Below, piece by piece: positions 17,342-25,196 of a stretch of 43,366 bases of DNA. The stretch spans positions 1-43,366 of the forward strand of contig JACMLW010000156.1 of the NCBI GenBank assembly GCA_014379385.1, read 5' to 3'. A model generated the notes under the pieces. That model was not told the origin of the DNA. It ran no database searches and was given only the letters and a program-made list of their open reading frames with translations. A program made the translations under genes and the position numbers. The stretch is from Phycisphaerales bacterium (GTDB lineage Bacteria > Planctomycetota > Phycisphaerae > Phycisphaerales > UBA1924). The first letter of the stretch is position 1. The number at the start of each line of letters is the position of its first letter.

Positions 17342-19231
17342 TTAGCAGCCTCCCTGGATTGCGAGGAACCAAGCGGCAAGGAACGCGGTGATGTCGGCCG
17401 AGGTGGTGCCGCCCGATTGATTGAAGTCAGCGATCGTGGTACCGTTGGTGAGATCGGCGAACCACGCGGAGAGGAATGAGGTGATGTCGGCGCTGGTGAC
17501 GACGCTGTCGCAGTTGAAATCGGCGTCACAGATTCCAAGCTGAGCGGAGTGGGAGATCGCGCTGCCGCAGGCGTTGACGACAACGCAGTCGTAGGAACCA
17601 GCGTCGGACGACCCCACGCTGAGGATCGTCAACGTGGCAGTCGCCGCGGAGGGGTTCGCACCGATATCGATCGGTACGTCGTCCTTGCGCCACTGATACG
17701 TGAGGGGATGCGAGAGCTCCGACCCCGCCGCGTCGATTGAGAAGTTCACACTTTCGCCGTCGCATCTCTGCTGACACAGCGGCTGTAGCAGGATGAGTAG
17801 GCATGTGGGGATGCGGCGGTATCCGCCGATCCGGATTTCATCGAGCCGTGCCACACTCAGCGCCTCTGACATGATGAACACGTTGTCCAGCGTTCCATTG
17901 AGGGTGCACGCGGTTCCGCCGCAGAGTGGTGCCTTGCCTACATACACGTTCTGACCGAACGCGTTGCTTCCTGGATTCCCCGATGCCTGACGTGTCTCAC
18001 CATCTACATACAGCATCACACTCTGGGCGCTCGCGTCGTACACGGCGGCGACGAACTGCCACTGCATCGCCTGCGCGGGGATGAAGCCGAGAACGCCTGA
18101 ACCGTCTGTTCCTCCGCCCGGGCCGGCGAAGGCCGACCAACCGACGCCGCCGGCGCGATTGTCGATCAGCAGGGCGCGGTCAAACCCGCCGTTGTCATGG
18201 CTGAGGAGGGTTGTGCCGACAGCGGTCGTCTCGAGTCTCACCCAGCCGCCCATCGTGAGCCGTGGCCGAACCGATGGGTGAATCAGGGCGTCGGCTCGAA
18301 GGTACGACGCACCGTCGAGCAGCATCCCGCCGCCCTCGAAGGCTCCGTCAACAAACTGGGGATTGCCGAGAGCGACGCAGGTTCGGTTGAGCGAAGTGGT
18401 GATGTCACGCGCGGTGCCGTCGTCGAATGTGAAGAGCGCGACCAGGGAACTGGCCGCGGGAATGGCCTGTGTGACTGAGCAGGAAGGCGGCTCGGTCAGG
18501 ATGGTGGCGAGTGTCGCTCGCCACACATCGGCCATTCGTTGTTCGCCCGCGGTGTTAGGATGAACGCCGTCGAGCTGCATCATCGAGCTCAGGTCGAAAC
18601 CCGAGTTCTGGTCAACAAGGAGCACTCGAGAGGCTGGAGTATCAAGCTCCGACACGATCGTCGCGATCCTCGCGTTGAGCGGCGCCACATGGATGGCGGC
18701 GGGTTGGGTCGTCGCGAGGGGGATTACCTGGGCCAGCAGGATCGAAACGTTTGGACGGACCGAACGTAACCTTTGAATAATGAGCCGTAGATTCAGATCG
18801 GCGTTGTTGACTCCAGCGGCGCCCTGTTGGGCGATATCGTTCGTCCCGAGGTGGATCAGGACGATGTCCGGTTGAGCGCCGCTCGCAAGATTGACGATCA
18901 CCGCGGCGACCTGATCCGTGCGCCATCCGCAGTAACCGGCGTGGTGACGGTCAAAGGTGCTCAGGTACTGGGGGTAGAAGCATGAACTGTCGGGCGCCCC
19001 GCCACATATGTGATACCCGGTCCATGGCCCTACAAAGTCAGCCGCGATGCCGTCGGACTGCAGATCGAACCACAGCGGATACCGGTACGAGGCCCAGCCG
19101 CCGAATCCTTCGGTGATGGAATCGCCGACGCACATGATGCGCGTTTGGGCTTGCGCTTCGTGTGGCGTTGCCAGAACGCAGATGAGCACGATCAGCGATC
19201 GAATCAACGATTGGAGCGGTGCGGCGTGCAA
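17342..19231 (-). CDS. Secreted SGNH hydrolase with LamG, Ig-like and GC-type dockerin domains
   Basis: 629 residues, starting at a TTG (19231) with GGAGG five bases upstream. The signal peptide is LIVLICVLATPHEAQAQ. The SGNH/GDSL hydrolase domain (30-245) shows the nucleophile Ser38 in GDSIT, the oxyanion GTND at 129-132 and the Asp221/His224 pair in DGVHPN. All parts of the catalytic site are therefore present. A LamG-type beta-sandwich (about 260-440; LVALFTFDDGTARD, VYVGKAPLCGG), an Ig-like domain (465-555; YQWRKDDVPI, AGSYDCVVVNACG) and the dockerin (ends AIQGGC) follow. The enzyme probably removes acyl groups from a polysaccharide outside the cytoplasm. The exact ester is not known. Confidence 0.9.
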   Translation of the reverse strand: MHAAPLQSLIRSLIVLICVLATPHEAQAQTRIMCVGDSITEGFGGWASYRYPLWFDLQSDGIAADFVGPWTGYHICGGAPDSSCFYPQYLSTFDRHHAGYCGWRTDQVAAVIVNLASGAQPDIVLIHLGTNDIAQQGAAGVNNADLNLRLIIQRLRSVRPNVSILLAQVIPLATTQPAAIHVAPLNARIATIVSELDTPASRVLLVDQNSGFDLSSMMQLDGVHPNTAGEQRMADVWRATLATILTEPPSCSVTQAIPAASSLVALFTFDDGTARDITTSLNRTCVALGNPQFVDGAFEGGGMLLDGASYLRADALIHPSVRPRLTMGGWVRLETTAVGTTLLSHDNGGFDRALLIDNRAGGVGWSAFAGPGGGTDGSGVLGFIPAQAMQWQFVAAVYDASAQSVMLYVDGETRQASGNPGSNAFGQNVYVGKAPLCGGTACTLNGTLDNVFIMSEALSVARLDEIRIGGYRRIPTCLLILLQPLCQQRCDGESVNFSIDAAGSELSHPLTYQWRKDDVPIDIGANPSAATATLTILSVGSSDAGSYDCVVVNACGSAISHSAQLGICDADFNCDSVVTSADITSFLSAWFADLTNGTTIADFNQSGGTTSADITAFLAAWFLAIQGGC

Positions 19232-19236
19232 TGCGG

Positions 19237-19241
19237 CCTCC
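19237..19241 (-). promoter_or_regulatory. Strong Shine-Dalgarno that selects a TTG start
   Basis: GGAGG on the minus strand ends five bases before TTG at 19231-19229. It fixes the start of the SGNH hydrolase gene, where no ATG lies near the signal peptide. Confidence 0.75.
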
Positions 19242-19282
19242 GGTTGCTGCTGTGAAAAGGGGAGGTGAGCGGGGAGGGCGAC

Positions 19283-20092
19283 TCAACACCCGTTCGCCAA
19301 GGCATCGAACCAGGCGGCGAGGAACGCCGTGATGTCGGCGGAGGTGGTGGCGCCCGAACCGTTGAAGTCGGCAAAGATGTAGCCGCTGCTCACATCGATG
19401 GACCAGCCGAATAGAAAGAGCGTGATGTCCAAACTGGTGATCGTGCCGTCACCGGTCCAGTCGCCTGCACAAACGATGAGCACGTCACCGGCCTCGGTGA
19501 CGTCGTACGTCAGATTCTGAGAGCACCCCCAGCAGCACTCGCTCGTGTTATAGATGACTCGCCAGCGCCAAGTCCCCGTCTCCCGCGGCTCGTAAACCCA
19601 GGAAGAGCGGCAGCCGCAACTGCCTGCGCACCCGAAATGGTTCGGCCCAGCGGAGAGAACACCCGGGAGGCTCTCATACATGCTTGCCAAGGCCGGGAGA
19701 TTCAGGTAACCCGGCAGCTCACAGAAGTACCATTCCGGCCCCCCGGACACCTCGGCCTGGTAATACACGTTGCTGCACACCGCCTCACTGGAGAGCCGCC
19801 CCGACGCCCGCACGATCAGCAGATCGCGTTCCCACGGATCGGAGTGCCCAAACCCGGCTAGAAATGGCACGGCAGCGCGGATCAAGCCGATATCGCGATC
19901 GGCCCGGTCGTAATCGGCGGGCAGCGGAAGCAGCGGACCCGCCGCGCCGTAGTGATCGAGCACGATCAATACAGTCTCGGGGTTCTGGAACGATCCATAG
20001 TCAAACAACTCGGGAGGGCAGTCCTGGGCGAATGCCGCGACAGGAAACGAAGACAGCAGCGCCGCAGTAAGGGGTGCCAGAGAACGGTTCAT
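19283..20092 (-). CDS. Secreted Cys-rich protein of unknown fold with GC-type dockerin (tandem paralog 1)
   Basis: 269 residues. AGGAG lies seven bases before the ATG. The signal peptide is short (MNRSLAPLTAALLSSFPVAA). The mature part opens QDCPPELFDYGSFQNPETVL and has many cysteines in pairs (FGCAGSCGC, SECCWGC), suggesting a disulfide-stabilised extracellular domain. It ends in a dockerin whose first repeat is divergent (CAGDWTGDGTITSLDITLFL), while the second is standard and ends ALANGC. The next gene upstream is a close copy. The passenger matches no family I know. Confidence 0.85.
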   Translation of the reverse strand: MNRSLAPLTAALLSSFPVAAFAQDCPPELFDYGSFQNPETVLIVLDHYGAAGPLLPLPADYDRADRDIGLIRAAVPFLAGFGHSDPWERDLLIVRASGRLSSEAVCSNVYYQAEVSGGPEWYFCELPGYLNLPALASMYESLPGVLSAGPNHFGCAGSCGCRSSWVYEPRETGTWRWRVIYNTSECCWGCSQNLTYDVTEAGDVLIVCAGDWTGDGTITSLDITLFLFGWSIDVSSGYIFADFNGSGATTSADITAFLAAWFDALANGC

Positions 20093-20250
20093 GTGTCGGC
20101 TCCTGGAAACATCCGATCAGCCCCGAGCTGCTGTCTGCCGTCTCACGCCCGCTCGCACAAGTGGGCGCCACAACTTGTACCGCACACATAGAAGTTTCCC
20201 AACCTCGAACGGACGCACAGACTTTCGCATCCTGCACGTGGCCACGATCC

Positions 20251-21063
20251 CTAGCAACCGGATCCCAGGGCCGCGAACCACGCGCTCAAGAACGCGGTGA
20301 GGTCGGCGGAACTGGTGTCGCCGGAGATATTGAAGTCGGCAAGCGTGGAGCCGTACGTGACATCGGCAAACCACTCACCAAGAAAGGCTGTGATGTCCGA
20401 GCTGCCAACAACGGAGCTCCCGTCCCAGTCGCCAACGCACAGAATCAGCACGTCGCCGGCGTCAGTGACATCGTACATTCGGCTGCCGAGGCACCCCCAG
20501 CAGCAGTCGGTCTGAAAGACTCGCCAGCGCCATGTTCCCTCGTCGCGCGGCTGGAAGTGCCAGGACGAGGAGCAGCAGGTCCCGGCGCATCCGAAATAGT
20601 TCAGCCCGACGGACGTAACGCCGGGAAGGTCTCGGTACAGTTCAGCCAATGCCGGCAAGTTCAGGACGGAGGGCAGCTCGAGAAGATACCAATCCGGGAA
20701 GCCTTGGAAGATGAGCCCGAGCTGCGCCTGATAGTACTCGTTGCTGCAAACAAACTCACTTGAGAAAGGCGGCGAGGCCTGGATGATGAGTTGCACTCGC
20801 TGCCATGGATCGGACTGACCGAACTGGGCCAGAATGGGCTCGGCTGCGCGGAGGAGCCCGATGTCGCGGTCGGCGCGCTCATAATCAGTGAGCGATGGAA
20901 GGAGTGGCCCCGTCGCGCCGTAGTGATCGAGCACGATCAGCACAGTTTCGGGGTTCTGGAACGATCCATAGTCAAACAACTCGGGAGGACAGTCCTGTGC
21001 AAGGGCCGCGACGGGGAACCACCCCACCAGCGCCACGGCGGTCGGAGCGATAGAGCGGTTCAT
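20251..21063 (-). CDS. Secreted Cys-rich protein of unknown fold with GC-type dockerin (tandem paralog 2)
   Basis: 270 residues, with the same AGGAG spacing and nearly the same first 50 residues as the gene at 19283-20092 (QDCPPELFDYGSF, IVLDHYGA-GPLLP). The central part has diverged more (AQLGLIFQGFPDWYLLELP against AEVSGGPEWYFCELPGYLN). The Cys-rich stretch is kept (FGCAGTCCSSSW, DCCWGC). The dockerin begins LCVGDWDGSS and ends ALGSGC; its first loop has lost the usual Asn. The 5' ends of the two genes are almost identical in DNA, which points to a recent duplication or gene conversion. Confidence 0.85.
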   Translation of the reverse strand: MNRSIAPTAVALVGWFPVAALAQDCPPELFDYGSFQNPETVLIVLDHYGATGPLLPSLTDYERADRDIGLLRAAEPILAQFGQSDPWQRVQLIIQASPPFSSEFVCSNEYYQAQLGLIFQGFPDWYLLELPSVLNLPALAELYRDLPGVTSVGLNYFGCAGTCCSSSWHFQPRDEGTWRWRVFQTDCCWGCLGSRMYDVTDAGDVLILCVGDWDGSSVVGSSDITAFLGEWFADVTYGSTLADFNISGDTSSADLTAFLSAWFAALGSGC

Positions 21064-21388
21064 GCGTCAGCTCCTGGAACTGCGATCGGACTGCGATGTC
21101 GGCCTTCCACCTCGCGCTCGGTTGCCCGAGTGTCAGTTCAAGCGAGCGTACAGCGAGCGTGCCGACCACCCCAACTAAAATATGAAATTAACCAGGGGCA
21201 GCCACTCGAGCCCCGAGCAGGCCTCGAACCCGCCCCCCCCCCCGCGGGCTTGTCGTGACTCTGCTCGGACCGGGGCGGACGGCTCTGGCGAAGGCGGTTG
21301 ACATGAGGCCCGAATGAAGAACCCCCGACTGGCGCTTGAGGCCTTGTGCGAACGTCGCGCGAGATCGCTGTCACCTGCACCGCGCCCG
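21064..21388. other. Intergenic region with poly-C run and tRNA-like remnant
   Basis: No coding region is convincing in these 325 bases. The SD and start-proximal leader of the 20251 gene lie at its left end. It contains a run of eleven C (21233-21243) and, on the minus strand, a T-arm-like and acceptor-like structure (21210-21276) described separately. A small AT-rich patch (AAAATATGAAATTAA, near 21176-21190) stands out from the GC-rich surroundings and may be promoter material for the minus-strand gene. Confidence 0.5.
21210..21276 (-). other. tRNA-like remnant (T-arm plus acceptor stem, no D-arm)
   Basis: On the minus strand GCGGG-TTCGAGG-CCTGC (21233-21217) folds as a five-pair T-arm with a TTCGA loop, with one G-T pair. 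It is followed directly by TCGGGGC (21216-21210), which pairs over seven positions with GCCCCGG at 21276-21270. This is the correct order for the 3' half of a tRNA. The 36 bases between hold a run of G and neither a D-arm nor a normal anticodon arm, and no CCA follows. It may be a degraded tRNA or chance. Confidence 0.25.
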
Positions 21389-22165
21389 TCAGCAACCTGT
21401 TGCGATCGCCTCGAACCACGAGCTCAGGAACGCGGTGATGTCGGCCGAGGTGGTGCCGCCCGACTGGTTGAAGTCCGCAACAGTGGTGCCGTCGGTGAGA
21501 TCGCTGAACCACGCCGCGAGGAACGAGGTGATGTCGGCGGACGTTACGGTGCCGGAGTCGTTGAAGTCGGCGGGGCAGGGCGGGGCAAGGTCAACGACGA
21601 TCGAGGCGATGTCGTCGGTCGTATCGATTTCCGGGAGTGCCTCGGGAATCGGAGCCGCGGCGATCGCGATCGTGATGACATCCCCGCTCGTCAGAATCGG
21701 CGTCTGCACCGTGACGCGGAAGCCGGGGGGGAACGGCGGATTTCCGCTGCCAGCGCCGCCGCACATGCACATGAAAAGGTTGAGCGGGACGCACGCGGTC
21801 CCGGGACCGCATGTGCCGACACAGAAGTACTCGCACACCGGGCCAACGGGGGTGGGGATCCCGGGCCCGACACTCCAGCGGTGGATCGTGCCATCGCCGC
21901 TGCCGCCGCCTGAGAGGACTTCGCCGTTGAGGTCGATGGCAAGTACCAGGCTGAGGTCACGCGTCTGATCCGGGATCGCCTCGAGACCGACAATGGCGGA
22001 GATCAACCATCCGTTGCCGTCGGGCGCGGGCTCGTACACCATGTCCGAAGCGTGGACGAATCGGTTGTAGTCGGGGCCTTGGGCAAGGGCGGGGTCGATG
22101 GCGGCGAACAAGGAGGCAACGAGGATCGAGGCGAGGTGACGGACCTTCGGTGAGTTGGCGAGCAT
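21389..22165 (-). CDS. Secreted protein of unknown fold with GC-type dockerin (258-aa paralog B)
   Basis: 258 residues from the ATG at 22165, which has GGAG seven bases upstream. An in-frame start at 22282 would run into the atpA terminator region. The signal peptide (ASILVASLFAAIDPALAQ) leads to GPDYNRFVHASDMVYEP. The Gly-rich middle, Cys cluster (CEYFCVGTCGPGTAC, CMCGG) and AAAPIPEALPEIDTTDD match the plus-strand gene at 3714 in order, length and spacing. The dockerin begins PCPADFNDSG and ends AIATGC. The function is unknown. Confidence 0.85.
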   Translation of the reverse strand: MLANSPKVRHLASILVASLFAAIDPALAQGPDYNRFVHASDMVYEPAPDGNGWLISAIVGLEAIPDQTRDLSLVLAIDLNGEVLSGGGSGDGTIHRWSVGPGIPTPVGPVCEYFCVGTCGPGTACVPLNLFMCMCGGAGSGNPPFPPGFRVTVQTPILTSGDVITIAIAAAPIPEALPEIDTTDDIASIVVDLAPPCPADFNDSGTVTSADITSFLAAWFSDLTDGTTVADFNQSGGTTSADITAFLSSWFEAIATGC

Positions 22166-22280
22166 GTCGGGGCTCCGATGGCGACCAGAGCACGGCCCGC
22201 GGAGCATCGGCGCGCGGGCACTGTTCAGTAGACCCGAAAGGGCAGCTCGGATCAAGGAGGTCACCGGAAAGCGCGGAAAC

Positions 22281-22309
22281 AAAAAACCTCGGCGTCAGCC
22301 GAGGGTTTG
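22281..22309 (-). terminator. Rho-independent terminator of atpA
   Basis: On the minus strand a seven-pair stem (CCTCGGC and GCCGAGG around a four-base loop, plus-strand 22287-22304) is followed by six T (22286-22281). It lies 27 bases after the atpA stop. The upstream AAACC extends the pairing imperfectly. Confidence 0.85.
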
Positions 22310-22336
22310 TGATGCACAGGATGAGCCGTCGATTCG

Positions 22337-23893
22337 TTAGGCCTTGGGCTTCCAGCCGGCCTTGAAGCGGCCGATGGCGTCGGAGAGCTTCTTCTCGAGG
22401 TCGGCGTCGAGCGCCTTCTTCTGCGTCAGCTCGTCGGCGACCGGTTTGCCGCCGGTCTGGAAGAACTCGAGCATCGCCTTCTCGAAGGCGCTCACCTGGT
22501 TGCCCGGGACATCGTCGAGAAAGCCCTTGGAGCCGGCAAAGATCGAGATGACCTGATCGGTGATCGTGAACGGGACGTACTGGGGCTGCTTGAGCAACTC
22601 GACCATGCGGGCGCCGCGGTCGAGCTGGCGCTGCGTGGCCTTGTCGAGCTCGGTGCCGAGCTGCGCGAAGGCCTCGAGCTCGCGGTAGCTTGCGAGGTCG
22701 AGACGCAGCGAGCCGGCGATCTTCTTCATCGCCTTCACCTGGGCGTTGCCGCCCACGCGGCTGACGGAGATACCCACGTTGATCGCGGGGCGCACGCCGG
22801 AGAAGAAGAGCTCGGGCTCGAGATAGATCTGACCGTCGGTGATCGAGATCACGTTGGTCGGGATGTACGCCGAGACGTCGCCCTCCTGGGTCTCGATGAT
22901 GGGCAGCGCGGTCAGCGAGCCGGCGCCGTTCTCGTTCGAGAGCTTGGTGGCGCGCTCGAGCAGGCGGGAGTGCAGGTAGAACACGTCGCCGGGGTACGCC
23001 TCGCGCCCAGGCGGGCGGCGGAGCAGCAGCGAGAGCTGCCGGTACGCGACGGCCTGCTTGGAGAGGTCGTCGTAGATGCACAGGGCGTGCTTGGGCGTCT
23101 TGCCGTCCTTGCCCTGCCACATGAAGTACTCGCCCATGGTGCAGCCGGTGTAGGGCGCGATGTATTGCAAGGGGGCCGGGTCGGAACTGGCGGCGTTGAC
23201 GACGATGGTGTAGTCCATCGCGCCGTTTTTCTTGAGTGTCTCGACGACACCGGCGACCGTGGACTCCTTCTGGCCCACCGCGACATAGATGCACACCACG
23301 GCATCGGGTGTGCCCCAGTACTGCTTCTGGTTGATAATCGTGTCGATGGCCACGGCGGTCTTGCCCGTCTTGCGATCGCCGATGATGAGCTCGCGCTGGC
23401 CGCGGCCGATGGGGATCATGGCGTCGATGGCCTTGATGCCCGTCTGGAGGGGCTCATGGACCGGCTGGCGCTCGGCGATGCCGGGGGCGATGATGTCCAC
23501 CTTGCGGAAGAGAGAAGTCTGGATGGGGCCGGCGTCGTCGAGCGGGCGGCCGAGCGGATCGACCACGCGTCCGAGCAGGGCCTCGCCGACCGGCACCTCG
23601 AGCAGGCGGCCGGTCGCCTTGACAACGTCGCCCTCCTTCACCGAGAGGTAGTCACCGTAGATGACCGCGCCGACGGTGTCCTCTTCAAGGTTGAAGACCT
23701 GGCCCATGACCGGCCCTGATGAGGTCTGGAACTCGAGCATCTCGGCGGCCATGGCCTTGGCCAGGCCGTAGACCCGGGCGATGCCGTCGCCGACCTCGAC
23801 CACCCGGCCGACCTCGGAGACCTCGAGCTCGGCTGAAAACTGAGCGATCTCCTGCTTGATAACGCTGGTGATCTCGTCGGTCTTAATCTTCAC
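22337..23893 (-). CDS. atpA: F1F0 ATP synthase subunit alpha
   Basis: 518 residues, starting at GTG with AGGA upstream. Subunit alpha forms the F1 hexamer with beta and carries the non-catalytic nucleotide sites at the membrane-attached ATP synthase. The N-terminal beta-barrel ([17 protein letters not shown]), the P-loop [21 protein letters not shown], the [20 protein letters not shown] stretch and the C-terminal helical domain are all present. Length is normal. No atpH, atpG or atpD lies beside it: it is preceded by the cdaA-cdaR pair at 165 bases and followed by its own terminator. The other ATP synthase genes must be elsewhere. Confidence 0.97.
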   Translation of the reverse strand: MKIKTDEITSVIKQEIAQFSAELEVSEVGRVVEVGDGIARVYGLAKAMAAEMLEFQTSSGPVMGQVFNLEEDTVGAVIYGDYLSVKEGDVVKATGRLLEVPVGEALLGRVVDPLGRPLDDAGPIQTSLFRKVDIIAPGIAERQPVHEPLQTGIKAIDAMIPIGRGQRELIIGDRKTGKTAVAIDTIINQKQYWGTPDAVVCIYVAVGQKESTVAGVVETLKKNGAMDYTIVVNAASSDPAPLQYIAPYTGCTMGEYFMWQGKDGKTPKHALCIYDDLSKQAVAYRQLSLLLRRPPGREAYPGDVFYLHSRLLERATKLSNENGAGSLTALPIIETQEGDVSAYIPTNVISITDGQIYLEPELFFSGVRPAINVGISVSRVGGNAQVKAMKKIAGSLRLDLASYRELEAFAQLGTELDKATQRQLDRGARMVELLKQPQYVPFTITDQVISIFAGSKGFLDDVPGNQVSAFEKAMLEFFQTGGKPVADELTQKKALDADLEKKLSDAIGRFKAGWKPKA

Positions 23894-24058
23894 GGCGGGG
23901 TCCTGTGGTGGGTGCTCGATCGGGGCAACAGCGAAACCGAAGAGCCATGGGGAAGGCGACTACGCCCGGCCCCGGAGGGTCGGTTTCAAGGGGGCCATAC
24001 GGTAGCGGGGTCGGGGGCGATTGTCTTGTCGAACCGCCCCCGCCGGCTCCCCGATTGG

Positions 24059-25186
24059 CTACTCACCGGGGGGTGAAACCGCGGGGCCATCGGGCGAGGT
24101 ATCGGTGGGGATTCGTCCTGTGATTTTCAGACTAACTCGCCTCTTGGCGGCCGAAAACTTGAGCGGGGGGACCTGTTCCTGGATCGCGGCATCGGACCCG
24201 AGATCTCCCGCGGCTCCATTCTCCCCCACCGCCTGAACCAGCGACGCGGGGACGGGTGCGAAGACGGCCCGCTTGCTCTGGATGCCGGCTTCCAGGTCAT
24301 CGCTTGAGAGCACCAAGAACGCAACCGCGCGGAGCTCGCCAGACTTCAGCGCGGCGATCAGCTCGGCAGATCCCGAGGCGGTCACGTCGGTGATGAACGA
24401 ATCGACGACGTGAATATCCCACTTTCCCCCCTCGATCGGCGGGATGCTGACCCAGACCGGGACGCTCGAAAGCGTCAGCGTCTGCACGGTGTCGCGCACT
24501 CGGAACGTGACGATCACGGTCTCTGGGGAGATGGCCACGGGTTCTGCCGCGCTGATCGATGCGGGAAGCCGGATGCGGGCCCGGACGGCCTGGAGGCCCT
24601 CATCGGTCACGTCGCCGAGGTCGTCGGGCGTGACCACGGCGGCGGCGGTGCGCTCGGACGCCGGCAGCGCATCAAGAGCCTTCGCCAGGGGCTCCGGCAA
24701 GCGAACGGTGATCGTGGGTGTGGAGATCTGCGTCTCACCCTCGGCCTGCACGCCGGTGAGTTCGGCCCGGATGGGAACCTGTTTATCAACGAGCTTGACG
24801 ATCCGCAGCGGGACGCTGGCGGGATCGGTTCCGATCACGGTCACCCCGACCCGCTTGAGCTCGGCGTGCTGCTGGATGGCCTCGCGGAGATCGACGGGAT
24901 GATCCCCCGCGGTCGCGGGCACTCCGGCCCGACCGAGAACGAGCTTCAACGGCTTGGCGAGGATTTCCTGGGCATCATCGATTGCGGCGGTCGACCCCTC
25001 GATCCTGACCTGGACCGACTGGTCCCACTTCTCGTCGATGGACCGCACCCACAGGTCGTTCCCTTCGGGGACGAACGAGAGGCGGACCTCAACCTGGTCG
25101 GTGCGGAGGCTCTCTGCCTCGGCCCAGATCCAGATAAGCATCGCGACGGTCGTCACGAGCAGGATGGTCTTGATCGCGGACCACAT
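24059..25186 (-). CDS. YbbR-domain membrane protein, likely CdaR-type regulator of the diadenylate cyclase
   Basis: 375 residues. One N-terminal TM segment (IKTILLVTTVAMLIWIWAEA) anchors an extracytoplasmic region made of YbbR-like repeats. Visible strands are WDQSVQVRIEGS, STPTITVRLPEPLAKAL, and SPETVIVTFRVRDTVQTL. In Firmicutes the YbbR protein CdaR binds the diadenylate cyclase CdaA and tunes its activity. Here the gene starts 11 bases after the stop of a CdaA-like gene, the same order, so the pairing is probably kept. The role in this organism is inferred from context. The C-terminal 60 residues are more variable and end in a Pro/Gly tail. Confidence 0.8.
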   Translation of the reverse strand: MWSAIKTILLVTTVAMLIWIWAEAESLRTDQVEVRLSFVPEGNDLWVRSIDEKWDQSVQVRIEGSTAAIDDAQEILAKPLKLVLGRAGVPATAGDHPVDLREAIQQHAELKRVGVTVIGTDPASVPLRIVKLVDKQVPIRAELTGVQAEGETQISTPTITVRLPEPLAKALDALPASERTAAAVVTPDDLGDVTDEGLQAVRARIRLPASISAAEPVAISPETVIVTFRVRDTVQTLTLSSVPVWVSIPPIEGGKWDIHVVDSFITDVTASGSAELIAALKSGELRAVAFLVLSSDDLEAGIQSKRAVFAPVPASLVQAVGENGAAGDLGSDAAIQEQVPPLKFSAAKRRVSLKITGRIPTDTSPDGPAVSPPGE

Positions 25187-25196
25187 GGTGGAAATC

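Noticed and set aside
21150-21258. Open frame ending in '...RAGLEPAPPP'
   Set aside because: This peptide type is a known artefact of reading across the T-arm of a tRNA on the other strand; used here only as a hint of a tRNA-like remnant.
921-22165. Dockerin region as a prophage or integrative element
   Set aside because: No integrase, transposase, phage structural gene or clear attachment repeats; housekeeping-type genes are interspersed.
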